DNA from: Peribacillus asahii
Lineage (GTDB): Bacteria; Bacillota; Bacilli; Bacillales; DSM-1321
DNA length: 64,000 bases
Reading direction: 5' to 3'
Assembly: GCF_004006295.1 (NCBI RefSeq)
Contig: NZ_CP026095.1
Coordinates: 4,059,501-4,123,500 of the forward strand
Position 1 is the first letter of the stretch, and every line of letters starts with the position of its first letter. The position numbers and the translations under genes were made by a program. Below, in pieces: positions 26,194 through 35,035 of the stretch. The notes below the pieces were generated by a model. The model made no database searches, was not told the DNA's origin, and was given only the letters and a program-made list of their open reading frames with translations.

Positions 26194-26607
26194 CTATGAA
26201 TCTATCTGTTTAACGTAGATTGCCTGTGAAGAACTTGTAATTACACAGCCTTCTAAATCATTCTCTTTTAATAGCCCTAAATTTAGTGCTGACTTTATCT
26301 TCTCCTCATCAGGCTTTTTTTGAATTAAATCCTTTAAATTCAATTCTTCTAATCGATTGACCGTTATCTCTCGATCAAATTTCTCCATTTTCCTTACTTG
26401 TCTTTGCAATTTATAATCGCTAATAGTTATTTCACCCTTGCTATACTTTCCAACTGAATGATCGAAATATTTATTAAAGTCCTTCTTTAAAGCATCTAAT
26501 TGCATTTCTACTTCTTTTTTCTTGCGACTTAGCTCAACATATTGCACCAACTTGTCCCTTGTAATCAAGGAATCATCCATTTGCAATCCAATCGCCCCAT
26601 TTCTCAT
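26194..26607 (-). CDS. Hypothetical helical protein, 137 aa
   Basis: It is not recognised. The protein is strongly charged. A predicted coiled coil covers about residues 20-65 (LSRKKKEVEMQLDALKKDF), and the C-terminal 50 residues contain LNLKDLIQKKPDEEKIKSAL and a short beta tail. There is no membrane segment. The ATG at 26607 has a GGA 9 bases upstream; the internal ATG (MDDSL) lacks a site. It is a lone gene with its own strong terminator, divergent from the ASCH gene. Function unknown. Confidence 0.6.
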   Translation of the reverse strand: MRNGAIGLQMDDSLITRDKLVQYVELSRKKKEVEMQLDALKKDFNKYFDHSVGKYSKGEITISDYKLQRQVRKMEKFDREITVNRLEELNLKDLIQKKPDEEKIKSALNLGLLKENDLEGCVITSSSQAIYVKQIDS

Positions 26608-26805
26608 ATAGATATTCCATCATATTACGAGATTAAATGAGATATTCCCTTTACTTAGCCAAGCTTAGAATTTTGAAGGATTACACATAATATTTCGAGA
26701 TAATGAGAAGCTAAAAGAATCTGAAGCAAATAAAGATTAGTCCTTTTCCCACATCAAAAATATGGTACATTTAAAGAGAAACTAGATATGAAGGGAGATT
26801 TTTCA

Positions 26806-27156
26806 ATGTCAAATCATGAAGATCTGAATACACTGCCTCCAAAAACATGTACAATTGAAAGACTTGTCACTATGCCCGAAGATGTTAATAAAGTAATCGA
26901 AGGCCGCAAAACAGCAACGCGCCGGAATGGAAGATATGCTGATGTAGGTGAAATAATGGTGCTAAACGATAAAAAGTTCATCGTAAATCGTGTATATTCT
27001 CAATCATTAGGTGAATTAACGGATGAACATGCGCGTCAGGAAGGATATGGGACAGTAGAAGAATACAAACAATCTATCCTCTCTATTCATCCAGGAATGC
27101 CATGGCTTCCACAAATGAGAGTTTGGGTGCATGAGTTTAGCCCAGTTACCGATTAA
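26806..27156 (+). CDS. ASCH domain protein
   Basis: 116 residues from the ATG at 26806, 9 bases after AAGGGAG. The earlier in-frame ATG at 26788 lacks a site. The ASCH signature is VIEGRKTATRRNGRY near residue 28, followed by a GEIMVLNDKKFIVNRVYSQ strand pair. ASCH domains are beta-barrels related to PUA and thought to bind RNA or modified nucleosides. It forms a two-gene operon with the membrane protein 12 bases downstream. Confidence 0.8.
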   Translation: MSNHEDLNTLPPKTCTIERLVTMPEDVNKVIEGRKTATRRNGRYADVGEIMVLNDKKFIVNRVYSQSLGELTDEHARQEGYGTVEEYKQSILSIHPGMPWLPQMRVWVHEFSPVTD

Positions 27157-27168
27157 TAGGCAAAAGAA

Positions 27169-27612
27169 ATGGATTTATTGTACAAACTCTTACTATATAT
27201 TCATGTTCTAAGCGTAATCGTATCCATCGGTCCTTTCTTTATTCTCCTGCCGATTTCTAAAAAAATGCACTTAGTAGGAAAAGAAGAATTGGATGCCTAT
27301 CTGGGCACATTCCGATTTGTCGTTCGACTTGCGATGCATTCAGGACATGTTCTAGTAATATCAGGTATATTACTCGTTATGTCCGGTCCATGGACATGGA
27401 ATACATCATGGATTATCATGACGCTATTGATTTTATTCTGTTCATTATTCTTTCTTGCGCGTGCATTTTCTCCAAAACTCAGAAAGTTCCAAGAGAAAGA
27501 CACCAATAAGGAAGAACTGGCTGTTAAGTTGCAGCGAACTATTTGGATATATATCCTCCTTCTTATTACGATGCTTTGGTTTATGGTCGTAAAGCCGGCT
27601 TTGTGGGCATAA
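27169..27612 (+). CDS. DUF2269-like integral membrane protein
   Basis: 147 residues with four hydrophobic helices (about 5-27, 50-70, 76-98 and 122-143). YIHVLSVIVSIGPFF in helix 1 and HSGHVLVISGILLV in helix 2 carry conserved histidines seen in DUF2269 and related small membrane proteins. The role is unknown; heme binding by the His residues is only a possibility. It follows the ASCH gene and precedes a bidirectional terminator. Confidence 0.75.
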   Translation: MDLLYKLLLYIHVLSVIVSIGPFFILLPISKKMHLVGKEELDAYLGTFRFVVRLAMHSGHVLVISGILLVMSGPWTWNTSWIIMTLLILFCSLFFLARAFSPKLRKFQEKDTNKEELAVKLQRTIWIYILLLITMLWFMVVKPALWA

Positions 27613-27716
27613 TAAGTAAAAATCTTCATAGCCTTGGTCTTTCGATCTTAATTATTATTTTCTCTAACAAAAAAGTGCAGTTCCTAAGCTGATCAAAAGC
27701 TAAGTTTTGAAAAATA

Positions 27717-27761
27717 AAAGGACATTACATATTTTATCTGACCTAATATGTAATGTCCTTT
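27717..27761. terminator. Bidirectional terminator between convergent genes
   Basis: Perfect 17-bp stem AAAGGACATTACATATT and its complement (27717-27733 and 27745-27761), with A-rich left and T-rich right flanks. It serves the DUF2269 gene and the MaoC-like gene. Confidence 0.8.
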
Positions 27762-27806
27762 CTTATTAAATTAACGCCTTCGTTAGTTGAAGAAAATATA
27801 AGCAAT

Positions 27807-28190
27807 TTAAAGGATCACACCCGCAAAGTCCCCTTTTAGTATTTCTTTTTCATTCTGATTTGTACATAAAAAGGATGCCATAATAGCTGTTCTATTATTT
27901 TTATTTTCTTGCCTTTCGTATTTTTCAATTTTTACTTCACAGATGATTGTATCCCCTGTAAACACAGGTCTTAAAAACTCAAAATTCATAGTACGAGCCA
28001 GTACGTTATGATCTCCACCTACTTTTGTTGGTAGAGTTGCGGTTAATAACCCTTGAACAACAAGTCTTCCCTGTTCATCCGGGGTCATATGATGAATTCC
28101 TTCATCACCTGAAATCTCTGTAAATAATTCAACATCCCTTACTGTAAAAGTTCGTTCAAATGTAATAATATCTCCTACTTTTAATGACAT
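27807..28190 (-). CDS. MaoC-like hotdog dehydratase
   Basis: 127 residues with a single hotdog domain. The hydratase-2 pattern is seen in FTVRDVELFTEISGDEGIHH (Asp and His of the active site near residues 29-33) and LARTMNFEFLRPVFTGDTI. Members hydrate 2-enoyl-CoA or act as related thioester-binding enzymes. No fatty-acid genes are directly adjacent. The MBL-fold gene lies 93 bases upstream on the same strand and may be cotranscribed. Confidence 0.8.
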   Translation of the reverse strand: MSLKVGDIITFERTFTVRDVELFTEISGDEGIHHMTPDEQGRLVVQGLLTATLPTKVGGDHNVLARTMNFEFLRPVFTGDTIICEVKIEKYERQENKNNRTAIMASFLCTNQNEKEILKGDFAGVIL

Positions 28191-28283
28191 ATAGATCTCC
28201 CTCCTGAAGGTTTTATGCTGTATAGTTAATAGTCAAAATATTCAAATAATGGTGAGCGGTATTCGACACTTTCCACCTCTTTT

Positions 28284-29267
28284 TTATGTAAGAATATCTT
28301 GAGGCTTCCAATCTTTCGGCTTTATGTTCTTATTCATCCATTTCTCTTGTGGTACTTGGTATGGGGTCGTAGCGATTAAATAATTATTGTGCCAGCTCGC
28401 TGCTTTAGAACGAATCATTTCATCAAGCAGAATTTGAATAAATTCTTCGGGTTGCAGCTGGAAAGAATAGCGTGCAAAATCCTGAAACCAACCACACTTT
28501 AGTAGGTAGCTATCGATTTCTTCTCTTGCCAATCCATTTTTAATGATTAATGTGAATGCAAAAATCCTTTTGATGGCATGCCATGAAACCTTCTCTGGCA
28601 TCATAAGCCACTTTTCAAACCGCTCCCTTGCTGCATCAATGGAAGCACTAGGATTCTCTATTTGAGGGCCATGTCCTGAATATGCCCGCCCAATCCGGAG
28701 CCTGGACAACCGATCCAAACTTTGTATCGATCGCTGGATAGATGAAACACCCTCTCGAAAGATATTTAACCATCCGATATCATTTTTGTGAAAAAGATCT
28801 CCGCAAATCAATACCTCTTCTTCAGGTTCATATAAAGAAATATGTCCTAACGTATGTCCCGGTGTGTGTATGACTTTCAGAGCTCTACTTCCTGTATGAA
28901 TCTCATCGTTATCTGAGAGCTTTTTATCGACTCGATAAGGCTCTACAGGCTGATCTAACCATTCTGCACTACAGGCTTCAGGGTCACAAGAATTAATTAA
29001 ATTGGCATCCCATTTATGAGCAGCAATCGTAACATCATAGTTTTTTTGAAAATAAGAATTGCCGCCTACATGGTCACTATGATAGTGCGTGTTCACAATA
29101 AGGTGTAATTCCTCTGGTGAAACGCCCGCTTCTTTAATTAATTGTTCTGTATCTTTCGCTTCACTCCCAAAACCAGTATCAATAAGGATTGGGAGCTTAT
29201 CCTTAATAAGGATCATGTTTGCACTGGGAAATTTTCTTTCAAAGAAAATAATACTAGATTTTTTCAT
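28284..29267 (-). CDS. MBL-fold metallohydrolase
   Basis: 327 residues. The metal-binding motif NTHYHSDHVGGN lies near residue 59, HTPGHTLGHISLYE near 136, and GDLFHKNDIGW supplies the bridging Asp. The C-terminal 120 residues form a helical extension (winged-helix-like) as in RNase Z/LACTB2-type glyoxalase-II homologues. The substrate is unknown, probably a thioester or lactone. GGGAGG precedes the ATG, and a TetR-like palindrome lies 23 bases upstream. Confidence 0.85.
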   Translation of the reverse strand: MKKSSIIFFERKFPSANMILIKDKLPILIDTGFGSEAKDTEQLIKEAGVSPEELHLIVNTHYHSDHVGGNSYFQKNYDVTIAAHKWDANLINSCDPEACSAEWLDQPVEPYRVDKKLSDNDEIHTGSRALKVIHTPGHTLGHISLYEPEEEVLICGDLFHKNDIGWLNIFREGVSSIQRSIQSLDRLSRLRIGRAYSGHGPQIENPSASIDAARERFEKWLMMPEKVSWHAIKRIFAFTLIIKNGLAREEIDSYLLKCGWFQDFARYSFQLQPEEFIQILLDEMIRSKAASWHNNYLIATTPYQVPQEKWMNKNIKPKDWKPQDILT

Positions 29268-29290
29268 AAGCTATTCCTCCCTACACTCAA

Positions 29291-29308
29291 TGAATGAACG
29301 TTCAATCA
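29291..29308 (-). promoter_or_regulatory. TetR-type operator-like palindrome
   Basis: TGAATGAACGTTCAATCA is palindromic except for one pair. It resembles operators of TetR-family acyl-CoA regulators (TGAATGA...TCATTCA), and lies just upstream of the MBL-fold gene start. Confidence 0.45.
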
Positions 29309-29640
29309 ATTATATCGCTTATATTTACATAACAGTAAAAATAAGGTTATTCGTTCTTCGTTGGGAGTTACAACTATTAGTTTATGTTTTTCTGCCATAT
29401 CTATCGAATCTGTATAAACCTTATCTACATGCCAACCTTAAATTGCCCCTTCCAACAATATGCCGTGTAGTAAGGATTCCAACATCTTTGTTGTAGGTGG
29501 TTTTGTACTAAACCGTTCAAAAACAAAAACCCTTCTAACAATTAATTCAATACTAAAAAAGCTTTTCCTCAATTTAAATGTGATAGATATTCAAATGCTA
29601 TTGTTCCATATACGCCTTTAAAGTGTCTATATTCCATGAG
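29309..29640. other. Non-coding stretch before ppk
   Basis: AT-rich sequence with no supported gene and no strong hairpin. Short frames on the plus strand lack ribosome sites and protein-like composition. Confidence 0.4.
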
Positions 29641-29679
29641 TTTACAAAAAATTCACGCGATTAATATATAATCTTTACA
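29641..29679 (+). promoter_or_regulatory. Possible PhoP-box promoter of ppk
   Basis: TTTACA at 29641, TTCACG at 29652 and TTTACA at 29674 lie in register on an 11-base period (the slot at 29663 is degenerate). A TATAAT at 29667-29672 has no -35 element at the right distance, the arrangement expected of a PhoP-activated Bacillus promoter. Confidence 0.35.
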
Positions 29680-29742
29680 TTTTTCTTCATCATATATCTT
29701 ACAATATGACTAGATAGTAACATATAAGGAGTTGTACTCAGC

Positions 29743-31869
29743 TTGAAAGTACTAGATAGAACCATTAATATTGCAGATCCTTCTTTTTATAATAATCGTG
29801 AATTAAGTTGGTTGGCCTTTAACCTACGGGTATTGGAAGAAGCAATGGATAGCCAAAATGCCTTACTAGAAAGATACAAATTTTTAGCTATTACAAGTTC
29901 CAATTTAGACGAATTTTTCATGGTTCGTGTAGCTGGGTTGCTCGATCAAGTAAAAGCAGGGTTTAATCGTCCTGAAAATAAAGCAGGATTAACACCGGTA
30001 CAACAGCTGGAATCAATCTCTCAAATTACACATAAGCTGATTGAAAAACAGGACCATATTTACAAGAAACAACTTGCTCCTCTTCTAGCAAACGAACAAA
30101 TAAACATCATTCCAATTACGAAAATATCCAAGACAGATTTAGTTTTTTTAGAAAATCATTTTGATGAGCACATCTTTCCCGTATTAACACCGATGGCAAT
30201 CGATGCCTACCGACCATTTCCAATGTTAGCAAACAAATCGCTAAACTTAGCGATTATCATTGGAGACAAGGAAGAAAATATCGATATTGAATCTGTTTCA
30301 GGAAAGCTTGCCATTGTCCAAGTTCCTTCTGTCATTAAACGTTATATTGAATTGCCTTCAGAAAAAGATACAAGAACGTTTGTATTATTAGAACAAGTCA
30401 TCGCTCGTTTTATTCATAAATTATTCAGCGGCTATGAAATAAAATCTGTAACAGCCTTTCGCATCACGCGTAACGCTGATTTAACAATTCACGAAGATGA
30501 AGCAGAGGACTTGCTGCAAGAAATTGAAGAAGAACTAAAAAAACGCAAATGGGGAGCACCTGTCCGATTAGAGGTACAAAATCCTGAGCACGACAAACAG
30601 GTCGTAAATTATTTAATCGACGAACTAGAGATTCATTTAAAAGATGTGTACTTTGTCCAAGCTCCTCTCGACTTAACATTTTTATTTTCTTTTTGTAATG
30701 AGATTCAATCTACTCATGGATATTTAAGCGAGCCAACATACATTCCACACATTCCAAAAGATTTAGTGGGAAAACAAGATATTTTTGACGCTGCTCTTCA
30801 GGAAGATATTTTGCTGCACCATCCATATGAATCATTTGAACCGGTCATTGAGTTTATTTCACAGGCAGCCTGTGACCAGGATGTTTTGGCGATTAAGCAG
30901 ACCCTTTATCGAGTAAGCGGGAACTCTCCGATTATTAAAAGCCTGAAACGAGCCGCCGAAAATGGCAAGCAGGTCACTGTTTTAGTAGAATTAAAGGCTC
31001 GATTTGATGAGGAAAACAATGTCCATTGGGCAAAGGAACTAGAAAAAGCAGGCTGTCATGTTATTTACGGAATGACCCATTTAAAAACCCACAGTAAAAT
31101 TACCCTTGTGGTGCGTCGTAGAAAAAATAAAATCGAGCGATTTGTTCATTTAGGTACAGGCAATTATAATGATGCAACAGCTAGATTTTATACAGATATG
31201 GGATTGATTACTTCTAATAAGAAAATTGGAATTGATGCTACGAACTTTTTTAATTATTTAAGCGGGCATATGGAGAAGCCACACTACCATCACTTAATTG
31301 TTGCTCCATTTGATATTAGAGATCAATTTATTGAATTAATCGATAAAGAAATCCAATTCCATAAACAATTTGGAAACGGCTATATTGTCGCCAAAATGAA
31401 TTCTCTATCTGATAAAAACCTTATTATGAAGCTATATGAAGCATCTAATGCTGGTGTAAAAATCGATTTAATTGTGCGTGGAATCTGTTGTTTGCGCCCA
31501 GGAATTAAAGGAGTCAGCGAAAATATCAAAGTGCGAAGCATAGTGGGTGTTTTTTTAGAACATACTCGTATCTACTATTTCCATCATAACGGAGAAGAAA
31601 AAGTCTATTTATCTTCAGCCGATTTGATGACACGAAATATGGAAAACCGTGTAGAAATCCTATTTCCTATCTTAAAAGGTCATTTAAAACAACGAATTAG
31701 AACATGGGTAAAGCTCATGTTAGCCGATAATGTAAAAGCACGGGAACAAAATAATTCAGGCTATTATCATTATGTTGAAAAAGCAACGGATGAAAGCGAA
31801 GTAAATAGTCAACTCATCTTATATGAAATGGCCCAACATGCAAGAGAACTAGAGGAAATCAACAGATAA
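29743..31869 (+). CDS. ppk1: Polyphosphate kinase 1
   Basis: 708 residues, the usual PPK1 length. The N-terminal domain has NRELSWLAFNLRVLEEA and SSNLDEFFMVRVAGL. AIKQTLYRVSGNSP leads the first catalytic domain, and MTHLKTHSKITLV carries the autophosphorylated His with HLGTGNYND after it. The second C-terminal domain has CCLRPGIKGVSENI and FLEHTRIYYF. It reversibly polymerises the gamma-phosphate of ATP. The start is TTG at 29743 behind AAGGAG. No ppx is adjacent. A bidirectional terminator follows. Confidence 0.95.
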   Translation: MKVLDRTINIADPSFYNNRELSWLAFNLRVLEEAMDSQNALLERYKFLAITSSNLDEFFMVRVAGLLDQVKAGFNRPENKAGLTPVQQLESISQITHKLIEKQDHIYKKQLAPLLANEQINIIPITKISKTDLVFLENHFDEHIFPVLTPMAIDAYRPFPMLANKSLNLAIIIGDKEENIDIESVSGKLAIVQVPSVIKRYIELPSEKDTRTFVLLEQVIARFIHKLFSGYEIKSVTAFRITRNADLTIHEDEAEDLLQEIEEELKKRKWGAPVRLEVQNPEHDKQVVNYLIDELEIHLKDVYFVQAPLDLTFLFSFCNEIQSTHGYLSEPTYIPHIPKDLVGKQDIFDAALQEDILLHHPYESFEPVIEFISQAACDQDVLAIKQTLYRVSGNSPIIKSLKRAAENGKQVTVLVELKARFDEENNVHWAKELEKAGCHVIYGMTHLKTHSKITLVVRRRKNKIERFVHLGTGNYNDATARFYTDMGLITSNKKIGIDATNFFNYLSGHMEKPHYHHLIVAPFDIRDQFIELIDKEIQFHKQFGNGYIVAKMNSLSDKNLIMKLYEASNAGVKIDLIVRGICCLRPGIKGVSENIKVRSIVGVFLEHTRIYYFHHNGEEKVYLSSADLMTRNMENRVEILFPILKGHLKQRIRTWVKLMLADNVKAREQNNSGYYHYVEKATDESEVNSQLILYEMAQHARELEEINR

Positions 31870-31950
31870 AGTTAGAGTGATTTCATTTTAATATAGGCTA
31901 TGTGAATGAATATTGTTGATTTATACGTTATGTAACAGAACCTTAATAGA

Positions 31951-31979
31951 AAAACGGGAAGATATTTTCTTCCCGTTTT
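31951..31979. terminator. Bidirectional terminator between ppk and deacetylase
   Basis: Perfect 12-bp stem AAAACGGGAAGA/TCTTCCCGTTTT (31951-31962 and 31968-31979) between two convergent genes. Confidence 0.85.
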
Positions 31980-31988
31980 CCAATGTAT

Positions 31989-32723
31989 TCATTCTCCTTC
32001 CACGATTTTGGCAAAATCATCAAGTGTCGTTGAATACTTGATATAGATTCGCGGTAAGAGGTAGAGTTCATCTTTTATACCCTTTTTAGAAAATAGTTCG
32101 GGCGTTGTTGTCAGTCCAAATAAGTAGTACTTCTTCGTTTCTGCAACAACCTTGTCATTGAAAATTCCATACGGATATGCAAGAGCAATAACTGGTTTTC
32201 CTGTTATTCGCTGAATTTTATCTTTGGACTCTTTCAGTTCATACCCATAATTTTTTATTTGTGTCAAATAAGGATGTGTAGCCGTATGAGACTGAATGGA
32301 GATTAAGCCTGAATCGACCATCATTTTTAAATCCGACTGTGACAACCGGTTCGAACGACCGATAAAATCAGAAATAACGAAGATTGTACCAGTTGGTTTA
32401 AAGCGCTCAGTTTTTAACTTTTGAAAAGCAGCAAATGCATTCAGATTATTTTTATATCCGTCATCAAATGTAATGAAAATCGGTTTATTTACTTTATCGA
32501 TATCTTGCCATCGCTCAAAAGTTAATAATGTGTAACCATGATCTCGTAAATACACCATCTGTTGCTCGAAATTATTTGGCGTTACATACAACTCTTTAGA
32601 GCCATGCCCCTTAAACTCATCAATCGAATGATAAAGTAAAATCGGTACCTTTCGCTCCGCAAACACTTGTAATGGAAGAAATAAAATCAGTATACATAGA
32701 ACAAATATCGCAATCTTTTTCAT
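31989..32723 (-). CDS. Secreted polysaccharide deacetylase
   Basis: 244 residues. The signal peptide is cleaved probably after VFA (residue 22). The NodB homology domain shows motif 1 TFDDGY, motif 2 SHTATHPYL (zinc His residues) and a later LAYPYGIFND motif. It removes acetyl groups from N-acetylglucosamine polymers, likely wall peptidoglycan or a surface glycan. The N-terminal KVPILLYHSI is typical of the short PdaB/YadE-like group. The spore protein gene upstream is on the same strand with a 20-base gap. Confidence 0.88.
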   Translation of the reverse strand: MKKIAIFVLCILILFLPLQVFAERKVPILLYHSIDEFKGHGSKELYVTPNNFEQQMVYLRDHGYTLLTFERWQDIDKVNKPIFITFDDGYKNNLNAFAAFQKLKTERFKPTGTIFVISDFIGRSNRLSQSDLKMMVDSGLISIQSHTATHPYLTQIKNYGYELKESKDKIQRITGKPVIALAYPYGIFNDKVVAETKKYYLFGLTTTPELFSKKGIKDELYLLPRIYIKYSTTLDDFAKIVEGE

Positions 32724-32743
32724 AAAACGCTAACAAGGGCACG

Positions 32744-32926
32744 TCAATGCATGCCTTTCCATTCACCTTGATTTTTGGATGCTTTTTCTTTTTTTGCTTT
32801 CTGTTTGTGTGCTCGATTAGCATTAGCACTCCCAAATTCCTGAGAGAATTCTGAATCTGTTTTGCTTGAATCAAATCCTTGTTTATTCTTTTGATCCGCG
32901 TCATTCTTTTTTGTACGTTTAGCCAT
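32744..32926 (-). CDS. Gamma-like small acid-soluble spore protein
   Basis: 60 residues, very hydrophilic, rich in Lys, Asn, Gln and Ser. The segment EFSQEFGSANANRAHKQKAK resembles the repeat of gamma-type SASP (EFA-E..NAQ-V-KQN) but occurs only once. GAAGGAGG precedes the ATG. Gamma SASPs are amino-acid reserves in spores and do not bind DNA. The match is moderate; an unrelated small spore protein is possible. Confidence 0.55.
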   Translation of the reverse strand: MAKRTKKNDADQKNKQGFDSSKTDSEFSQEFGSANANRAHKQKAKKEKASKNQGEWKGMH

Positions 32927-33036
32927 GGATATCCCTCCTTCTTACCTTCTAGTATGAGATTAGTAAGAAGAATTATGCTCGTTTGAACAATCCCTTCATG
33001 AACTATATAATGGAACTAAAAACAGGGAGTATACAT

Positions 33037-33852
33037 ATGGAGATTTTTTCATTAAGTGGACCTAGCGGGACTGGTAAAAGTACAAGTGCCCTTGCATTTG
33101 CTGACCAGCATAAAATTCCTGCTATTATTGATGATGGGCTATTAATTGTAAATGGCCATAAAGTAGCCGGTACCTCAGCAAAATTTGAAAAAAACACGGT
33201 AACTGCAGTAAGACGGGCCATTTTTTCCGATGATTTACATGCAAAAGAAGTACAGGAAGCTTTAAAAATTTACGTAATCAATAAGATTCTTATTATTGGT
33301 ACATCAGACAAAATGACCAAGTTAATTGCTAAACGGCTCGAATTAGGAGATATCAATCATTATTATTATGTAGAAGATATTCGCTCTTCCAGTGAAATCA
33401 AGATGGCGCAATTTATTAGAAAAACAGAAGGAAAACATATTATGCCGATTCCACATAGACAAGTGGGGCAAAACTTCTTCAAAAGATTAGTTTATAAAGG
33501 GATGGATATCTTTTCCCCTAAAAAAGAGAAAATTGGGGAAACAACTATTGTTCGTCCAGACTTTCATAAAGGATATATTCGAATCGAGAAAAAGGCATTT
33601 ATCGATATTATTGAGCATACATGTTCAAACAATCCGTATATAGACCATCTTGATTCTATTCACGTACAGGTAGAAGGACTACCGACAGCAAGCTTAAACG
33701 TCTCTGTCGTCTCTCCTATCTCATATCATTTACCAAACATGCTCGAACAGCTTCAACTAGAAATTCAGCACAATTTTCTTCACCACTTTAATATCGAATT
33801 TGCTTCTATTGACGTTCATGTTTCCTCAGTTGGCAAGACCAAAGTAAATTAG
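33037..33852 (+). CDS. P-loop protein fused to an Asp23-like domain
   Basis: 271 residues from the ATG at 33037 behind AGGGAG. A TTG further upstream in frame lacks a site. The N-terminus has Walker A GPSGTGKST (residues 8-16), followed by VNGHKVAGTSAKFE, and the first 165 residues look like an ATPase or kinase. Residues 175-265 resemble the Asp23/Gls24 fold: GYIRIEKKAFIDIIEHT, LNVSVVSPISYHLPNMLEQL and ASIDVHVSS. Asp23-family proteins sit at the membrane or envelope in Firmicutes. The fused protein is conserved-looking but uncharacterised. Monocistronic. Confidence 0.75.
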   Translation: MEIFSLSGPSGTGKSTSALAFADQHKIPAIIDDGLLIVNGHKVAGTSAKFEKNTVTAVRRAIFSDDLHAKEVQEALKIYVINKILIIGTSDKMTKLIAKRLELGDINHYYYVEDIRSSSEIKMAQFIRKTEGKHIMPIPHRQVGQNFFKRLVYKGMDIFSPKKEKIGETTIVRPDFHKGYIRIEKKAFIDIIEHTCSNNPYIDHLDSIHVQVEGLPTASLNVSVVSPISYHLPNMLEQLQLEIQHNFLHHFNIEFASIDVHVSSVGKTKVN

Positions 33853-33923
33853 AGTATATTTCATCAATTGACGGGGTATTCATAAAGATTCGCGGGATTT
33901 CCTTTTAATTCAAAATCAACAAT

Positions 33924-33980
33924 GAGCTAAAAAAGACGACTTCACAAATTCAAGATGAATGTGAGTCGTCTTTTTAGCTC
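33924..33980. terminator. Bidirectional terminator
   Basis: 17-bp stem with one bulge (33924-33941 and 33964-33980, GAGCTAAAAAAGACGACT) between two convergent genes, next to the crotonase stop codon. Confidence 0.8.
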
Positions 33981-33981
33981 A

Positions 33982-34779
33982 TTACTGTGTACGACGAGTA
34001 AATCGAGGTAAGCGTTTCTCTACAAATGCTCCAACGCCTTCAGGGAAATCATTCTGATCAACAAACGGTGTAGACCCTTTCCAAAGAACTGGTACACTGT
34101 CGATACATTCTTGTACAGACGTCTTAACCGCTAGCAATGATGCAGGAGACATAGAGGCGACTAATTTTCCCATTTTGATAGCATAACGGTTCAAATCTTT
34201 TTCCGTTACCAAATAATTCAGCATCCCTACTCGGTATGCTTCTTCCGCTTTTAACATCCGACCTGTATATACTAAATCCTTCGTTAAACTTGGACCGACT
34301 AAATTCACAAGTCTTTGCGCAAATTTATTATTTAATGTAATCCCTAACTTTCCGACAGGAATCCCTAGTTTAGACTTCTCTGATCCAATTCGAATATCAC
34401 AAGCTAAAGCTAATTCAAGTCCAGCTCCCATCGCAGGACCGTTAATTACCCCAATCGTTGGAATCGGTAAGCGTTCAATTGTTGAAATGGTTTTTTCCAT
34501 ATGCACAAATGCCTCTTCTGCTTTTTCTAAAGATAGTTGATTAAATTCTTTAATATCTGATCCAGCCGTAAACTGCTCACCCGATCCTCTTAACAACAGC
34601 ACTTTATTTTTCGGATTTTCAAGTACTTTCAAAGCAACATCCGCTAATTGATCCCACATATTCGCTGTTAAGGCATTCTTTAAATGCGGGCGATGGATTG
34701 TAATAATCGCTAACCCTGCTGTTTCTTGAAGAATAATTTTGGCTTGTTCCTCTTCCATTCGAGTCGTTTGTACTTGCAT
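33982..34779 (-). CDS. Enoyl-CoA hydratase/isomerase family protein
   Basis: 265 residues of crotonase fold. The oxyanion-hole segments are GEQFTAGSDIKEF (about residues 67-79) and GPAMGAGLELALACD (114-128). Glu122 matches catalytic Glu144 of rat enoyl-CoA hydratase, but the second glutamate (rat Glu164) is replaced by Val142 in LGIPVGKLG. The reaction is therefore probably not simple hydration; isomerase, hydrolase or decarboxylase activity is possible. GGGAGG precedes the ATG. It is isolated from other beta-oxidation genes. Confidence 0.85.
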   Translation of the reverse strand: MQVQTTRMEEEQAKIILQETAGLAIITIHRPHLKNALTANMWDQLADVALKVLENPKNKVLLLRGSGEQFTAGSDIKEFNQLSLEKAEEAFVHMEKTISTIERLPIPTIGVINGPAMGAGLELALACDIRIGSEKSKLGIPVGKLGITLNNKFAQRLVNLVGPSLTKDLVYTGRMLKAEEAYRVGMLNYLVTEKDLNRYAIKMGKLVASMSPASLLAVKTSVQECIDSVPVLWKGSTPFVDQNDFPEGVGAFVEKRLPRFTRRTQ

Positions 34780-34995
34780 GCTGCATTTCCTCCCTAATTT
34801 CTTTTCTTGTTGATGACTTCCCCTTTTCCTTTATACCAATTATAGTGCAAAATAGTATAAAAAGGATGAAATCTGTAGTTATTTTTATCTCTATATACGT
34901 TATTGTACTACAACAGCAATTTTAATTTATCGAATTTTATAAAAAATTAGCGAATTATTATAGATTTATTTTACTCTACAAAGTGATTATCTAAA

Positions 34996-35029
34996 GCAAA
35001 AGCCCTTCCGTTTCAGAAAGGGCTTTTGC
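34996..35029 (-). terminator. Intrinsic terminator of the GH3 gene
   Basis: 12-bp stem GCAAAAGCCCTT/AAGGGCTTTTGC (34996-35007 and 35018-35029) just past the stop codon of the glycosidase. Confidence 0.7.
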
Positions 35030-35035
35030 AATTAT

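Noticed and set aside
32620..32904. 94-codon minus-strand frame over the spore protein gene
   Set aside because: It overlaps two better-supported genes in other frames and has no ribosome site.
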